Assembly (NCBI GenBank): GCA_025360645.1
Contig: JANYBT010000054.1
Coordinates: 30,174 to 94,173, forward strand
Source: Acidobacteriaceae bacterium
GTDB lineage: Bacteria > Acidobacteriota > Terriglobia > Terriglobales > Acidobacteriaceae
Reading direction: 5' to 3'
Length of the DNA stretch: 64,000 bases
Every line of letters starts with the position of its first letter. Position 1 is the first letter of the stretch. Below the pieces are notes generated by a model. That model was not told the DNA's origin. It made no database searches and worked only from the letters and a program-made list of their open reading frames with translations. Positions 61,145 to 64,000 of this stretch are shown here, in pieces. The translations under genes were made by a program, and so were the position numbers.

Positions 61145-62311
61145 ATGCTTCGCGTTTATTTCGACAACAACGCCACCACCCCGGTGCTTCCTGAAGTCTT
61201 CGAGGCAATGCGTCCCTACTTCTCTGAGCACTTCGGGAACGCGTCGTCTATCCATCACCATGGCCAAGACACGCGGGCGGCGGTCGAGCGGGCGCGCGAG
61301 TCGGTGGCCGAGTTGCTCGGATGCCGCGCCGCAGAAATCGTGTTCACCAGCGGCGGCACTGAAGCCGATAACTTGGCCGTGTTCGGAGTGGCTCCCTCCG
61401 GCAGCCATGTCATCACCACATCAATCGAACACCATGCCGTCCTCAATGCCTGCAAAGCCCTGGAAGCCCGCGGCTGCTCTGTCACGGTGGTTCCGGTGGA
61501 TGGCCAGGGCGTGGTGGCGCCCGATGACATCAAGCGTGCTCTCCGTCCCAACACCGCGCTCATCAGCGTGATGATGGCCAACAACGAAACCGGCGTGCTC
61601 CAGCCCATCGAGGCCATTGGTCAGGTTGCGGCTGAGGCCGACGTTTACTTTCATACCGACGCCGTGCAGGCGGCAGGGAAGGTGCCGATCGACGTTACTC
61701 GCCTGGGCGCGGACTTGCTCTCCATTTCCGGCCACAAGCTGCATGCTCCCCAGGGAGTGGGCGCGCTCTACGTCCGTCGCAGTACCAAGTTGGAGGCGAT
61801 GTTCTACGGCGGCAGCCACGAGCGCTCGCGGCGCGCCGGAACCGAAAACGTTCCTGGGATCGTGGCTCTGGGCAAGGCTGCTGAACTGGCGCGGACCGGT
61901 TTGGAGCGCAGCGACGACCGCAGGCTCGCCGCCATGCGCGACCGCCTGGAGCAGGCTTTCCTGGCGATTGACGAAACCGGTGTCAACAGCGCCGGCGCTC
62001 CGCGCACACCCAATACCACCAACATTCACTTCGACCATATCGAGGGCGAGGCCCTCGTGATCGCGCTCGACCTGAAGGGCCTTGCCGTCTCGACCGGCGC
62101 GGCGTGTTCGTCGGGCGCCATCGAGCCGTCGCATGTGCTCACTGCCATGGGCCTGAGCCCAGATCGGGCGCGGGCCAGCCTCCGCTTCAGCCTGGGCAAG
62201 CAAAACACCATGGACGAGGTGGACTTCGCACTGTCGCTCGTGCCCCAAACCGTGGCCCGGTTGCGGGAGTTGAGCCCGGTCTATCGGAAACTCGAGGCGG
62301 CTCGCCACTAG
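61145..62311 (+). CDS. iscS: Cysteine desulfurase (NifS/IscS type)
   Basis: 388 residues, PLP-dependent. YFDNNATTPVLPEVFEAMRP, FTSGGTEADNLAVFG, SIEHHAVLNACK, MMANNETGVLQPIEAI, FHTDAVQAAGKVPID, PLP-lysine K198 in SISGHKLHAPQG and the persulfide Cys321 in STGAACSSGAIEPSH are all present. It takes sulfur from L-cysteine for Fe-S clusters and tRNA thiolation. mnmA is 85 bases downstream, so it is probably the sulfur donor for 2-thiouridine. No iscU or iscR is adjacent. The ribosome-binding site is weak. Confidence 0.93.
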   Translation: MLRVYFDNNATTPVLPEVFEAMRPYFSEHFGNASSIHHHGQDTRAAVERARESVAELLGCRAAEIVFTSGGTEADNLAVFGVAPSGSHVITTSIEHHAVLNACKALEARGCSVTVVPVDGQGVVAPDDIKRALRPNTALISVMMANNETGVLQPIEAIGQVAAEADVYFHTDAVQAAGKVPIDVTRLGADLLSISGHKLHAPQGVGALYVRRSTKLEAMFYGGSHERSRRAGTENVPGIVALGKAAELARTGLERSDDRRLAAMRDRLEQAFLAIDETGVNSAGAPRTPNTTNIHFDHIEGEALVIALDLKGLAVSTGAACSSGAIEPSHVLTAMGLSPDRARASLRFSLGKQNTMDEVDFALSLVPQTVARLRELSPVYRKLEAARH

Positions 62312-62351
62312 CCTCCAACCAGCAGTAAAGGGGTTAATATCGAAGAATCGG

Positions 62352-62368
62352 TTGCGGCATAGCCGCAA
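62352..62368. other. Perfect 7-bp hairpin between iscS and mnmA
   Basis: TTGCGGC-ATA-GCCGCAA lies 29 bases before the mnmA start. There is no following T-run, so termination is unlikely; it may be a small RNA structure near the mnmA ribosome-binding region. Confidence 0.45.
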
Positions 62369-62396
62369 GTTGCAAGCATCTAATTAGCAACAACTT

Positions 62397-63515
62397 ATGC
62401 CTGAGCCCAAGACCATCGCCGTCGCTATGTCGGGAGGAGTCGATTCCTCCGCGGTCGCGGCCATGCTGCGCGCCCAGGGCCACAACGTCATCGGCCTGAC
62501 CATGCAACTGTGGAACCAGCGTCGGCTCTCCGGCCACGAGGGCATGCCCGAGCAGGTCGCCGGACGCTGTTGCTCGCTCGACGATGTGTATGACGCCCGC
62601 CGCGTCGCGGAGACCATCGGCATTCCCTATTACGTGGTCAATCGCGAGGAGCGGTTTGAGCGCGACGTGATCCGCCCCTTCGTTCAGGAATACCTCTCCG
62701 GACGCACGCCCATCCCTTGCAGTCTCTGCAACAATCACTTGAAGTTTGACCAGCTTCTGATTGTGGCACAGCAAGTTGGAGCCGACCAGCTTGCCACCGG
62801 TCACTATGCCCGAGTCGCCTATGACGACCGCCGCGGCCGTTGGCTTCTTAAGCGCCCGGCCGACACTTCCAAGGACCAGACCTACTTCCTGTTCGGCCTG
62901 ACCCAGGAACAACTCAGCCGAACTCTGTTTCCCTTGGGCGACATGCTTAAGCCCGAGGTCCGCGAACTTGCCCGCCAGCATGGTCTGGCGCTGGCCGAGA
63001 AGCCCGATTCGCAGGAAATTTGCTTCGTTCCGGGCGGCGACTACAAGCGCTTCCTCGATGCTTATCTCGCCGAGCAGGGCGAGAAATTCCCTGAGACTCC
63101 AGGCGAGTTGGTAACCACTAGCGGCGAGGTGATCGGCGAACACACCGGCGTGCACAATTTTACCGTCGGGCAGCGTAAGGGTCTGGGCGTGGCCACGGGC
63201 TCGCCGCTCTACGTGATTCAGATCAAGGGCGGAACCGGCGAGGTGGTGGTGGGCAAGGACGAGGAACTTTTTTCTACCACTCTTCGCGCCCATCGCGTGA
63301 ACCTGATTTCGGTTGGCGAGAGCGACTTGCGCGATCCGATGCGGGTGTCAGCGAAAATCCGCCATCGCCATCCGCCGGCAGCGGCCACGCTCCAGATGGT
63401 CGGTCCCGATGAAGTGCTGGTGACCTTCGACCAGCCTCAACGCGCCATCACTCCCGGCCAGGCAGCGGTGTTCTACGACGGAGACGTGGTGGTCGGCGGC
63501 GGCTGGATTCTGTAA
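62397..63515 (+). CDS. mnmA: tRNA-specific 2-thiouridylase
   Basis: 372 residues. The PP-loop AVAMSGGVDSSAVAAMLRAQ, catalytic Cys108 in GRTPIPCSLCNNHLKF, ATGHYARV, SKDQTYFLFGLTQEQLSRTL and the persulfide-forming Cys209 in SQEICFVPGGDYKRFL are diagnostic, followed by the small beta-barrel domain (HNFTVGQRKGLGVATGSPLY). It thiolates U34 of tRNA Lys, Glu and Gln. Linkage to a cysteine desulfurase gene is common and functional. Confidence 0.96.
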   Translation: MPEPKTIAVAMSGGVDSSAVAAMLRAQGHNVIGLTMQLWNQRRLSGHEGMPEQVAGRCCSLDDVYDARRVAETIGIPYYVVNREERFERDVIRPFVQEYLSGRTPIPCSLCNNHLKFDQLLIVAQQVGADQLATGHYARVAYDDRRGRWLLKRPADTSKDQTYFLFGLTQEQLSRTLFPLGDMLKPEVRELARQHGLALAEKPDSQEICFVPGGDYKRFLDAYLAEQGEKFPETPGELVTTSGEVIGEHTGVHNFTVGQRKGLGVATGSPLYVIQIKGGTGEVVVGKDEELFSTTLRAHRVNLISVGESDLRDPMRVSAKIRHRHPPAAATLQMVGPDEVLVTFDQPQRAITPGQAAVFYDGDVVVGGGWIL

Positions 63516-63587
63516 CGGGCTGTGGTCTGTCAGCGGAGGGGATTTCGCTTCGCTACACTCCGGGGGAATCAGCGGGAAGCAGCCCAG

Positions 63588-64000
63588 CTAGTGTTGGTAG
63601 ACACTCGTCGCCGGATGATAATTCTTCCAATCAAACCAGTAGTCTTTCAGATAGGGCACCTGCGCGAGGCATTGCCCCGTTGCAGGCCCTGAGGTAGCGC
63701 ATCCGCGGAAGTCCCATTGGCTGCCGGTAGTGGAATCCATCAGCGACCACTCCGTCCCATCGCTCTTCTTGAAGAACTCCGCCGCCGCGCCATTGACCTC
63801 AGCCATGAACACCCGCACCGATTTCCCATCCGGGCCCGTGACCAGCACAATGGCGGTGCCCCCTACGCGGTCCTGCACCGGCCACGCCGACCACACGGTT
63901 GACTGCGGATAGGCCCGGGCCGTGCCGTCAAGCTCCACGCCCAGGATGATCTCGCGATTGGGCAGACCTTCCCGCGAGAAGTCGAGCGGCACCGGCATCT
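63588..64000 (-). CDS. DUF3179-family protein (C-terminal part, cut by window edge)
   Basis: At least 136 residues to the right edge; the beginning lies outside. ILGVELDGTARAYPQSTVWS, GTAIVLVTGPDGKSVRVFMA and SLMDSTTGSQWDFRGCATSG match the DUF3179 pattern, where conserved Cys and Gly/Asp residues suggest a catalytic or metal-binding site of unknown role. It ends with WFDWKNYHPATSVYQ, common to the family. Convergent with mnmA. Confidence 0.75.
   Translation of the reverse strand, partial: MPVPLDFSREGLPNREIILGVELDGTARAYPQSTVWSAWPVQDRVGGTAIVLVTGPDGKSVRVFMAEVNGAAAEFFKKSDGTEWSLMDSTTGSQWDFRGCATSGPATGQCLAQVPYLKDYWFDWKNYHPATSVYQH

Overview
The window looks like chromosome from a Gram-negative, diderm, GC-rich member of the Acidobacteriota (Terriglobia/Koribacter-like). 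This is inferred from the gene set: a large Oar-like TonB-dependent receptor with an N-terminal carboxypeptidase-regulatory domain, secreted TPR and PEGA-domain proteins, an S46 dipeptidyl peptidase, a Tat-exported amidase and aldo/keto reductase, and an RNase E/G with a giant acidic insertion. No phage, insertion sequence, CRISPR array or rRNA operon was seen. One tRNA (Gly-CCC) is present. About 54 protein genes or gene parts are supported.

Layout. (1) 1-15461 is a polyamine/amino-acid catabolic region. A polyamine-binding-type lipoprotein (cut by the window edge), an exported amidohydrolase and a MerR+XRE+cupin regulator read leftward. A TonB receptor, a class III aminotransferase, an APC permease, an aldehyde dehydrogenase, a GABA-type aminotransferase, a methylmalonate-semialdehyde-type dehydrogenase and another class III aminotransferase read rightward. 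Together they could carry putrescine/GABA/beta-alanine-like amines to CoA esters. (2) 15587-23914: P1 (DmpA-type) aminopeptidase and a DinB/YfiT protein on the minus strand, then mrdA-mrdB (PBP2-RodA) and RNase E/G. (3) 24014-33409: aldo/keto reductase, alpha/beta hydrolase, ribBA with a degenerate cyclohydrolase II half, a broken gene remnant, a PP2C-like protein, amidase, tRNA-Gly, two tandem HTH-only LuxR-type proteins, glmR/yvcK, a TPR protein and a Cys-rich exported protein. (4) 33554-41314: lepB, a split isoprenylcysteine-methyltransferase-like gene, carA, carB, a DapA-family aldolase with an insertion, and a VOC-fold lipoprotein. (5) 41446-45046: a secreted TPR protein and two tandem PEGA-domain paralogues.

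(6) 45080-57349 is the most notable part: an apparently single-direction aromatic-CoA cluster behind a TetR regulator with a near-consensus promoter and a palindromic operator. It encodes an enoyl-CoA hydratase, an aldehyde dehydrogenase, a BoxB-like diiron benzoyl-CoA epoxidase homologue, a two-subunit CoA-transferase whose genes are separated by a dienoyl-CoA (Dch/BzdW-type) hydratase, a rhodanese, all three subunits of a 4-hydroxybenzoyl-CoA reductase-type molybdenum enzyme (including the diagnostic [4Fe-4S] cysteines), and an amidohydrolase. The cluster mixes components of the oxygen-dependent (box) and anaerobic benzoyl-CoA routes and lacks boxA and boxC in the window, so the route it encodes is not a textbook one.

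(7) 57374-64000: S46 peptidase (minus), citrate synthase, cysteine desulfurase, mnmA, and a DUF3179 protein cut by the right edge. All functions are read from sequence motifs and remembered family features; no database search was run.
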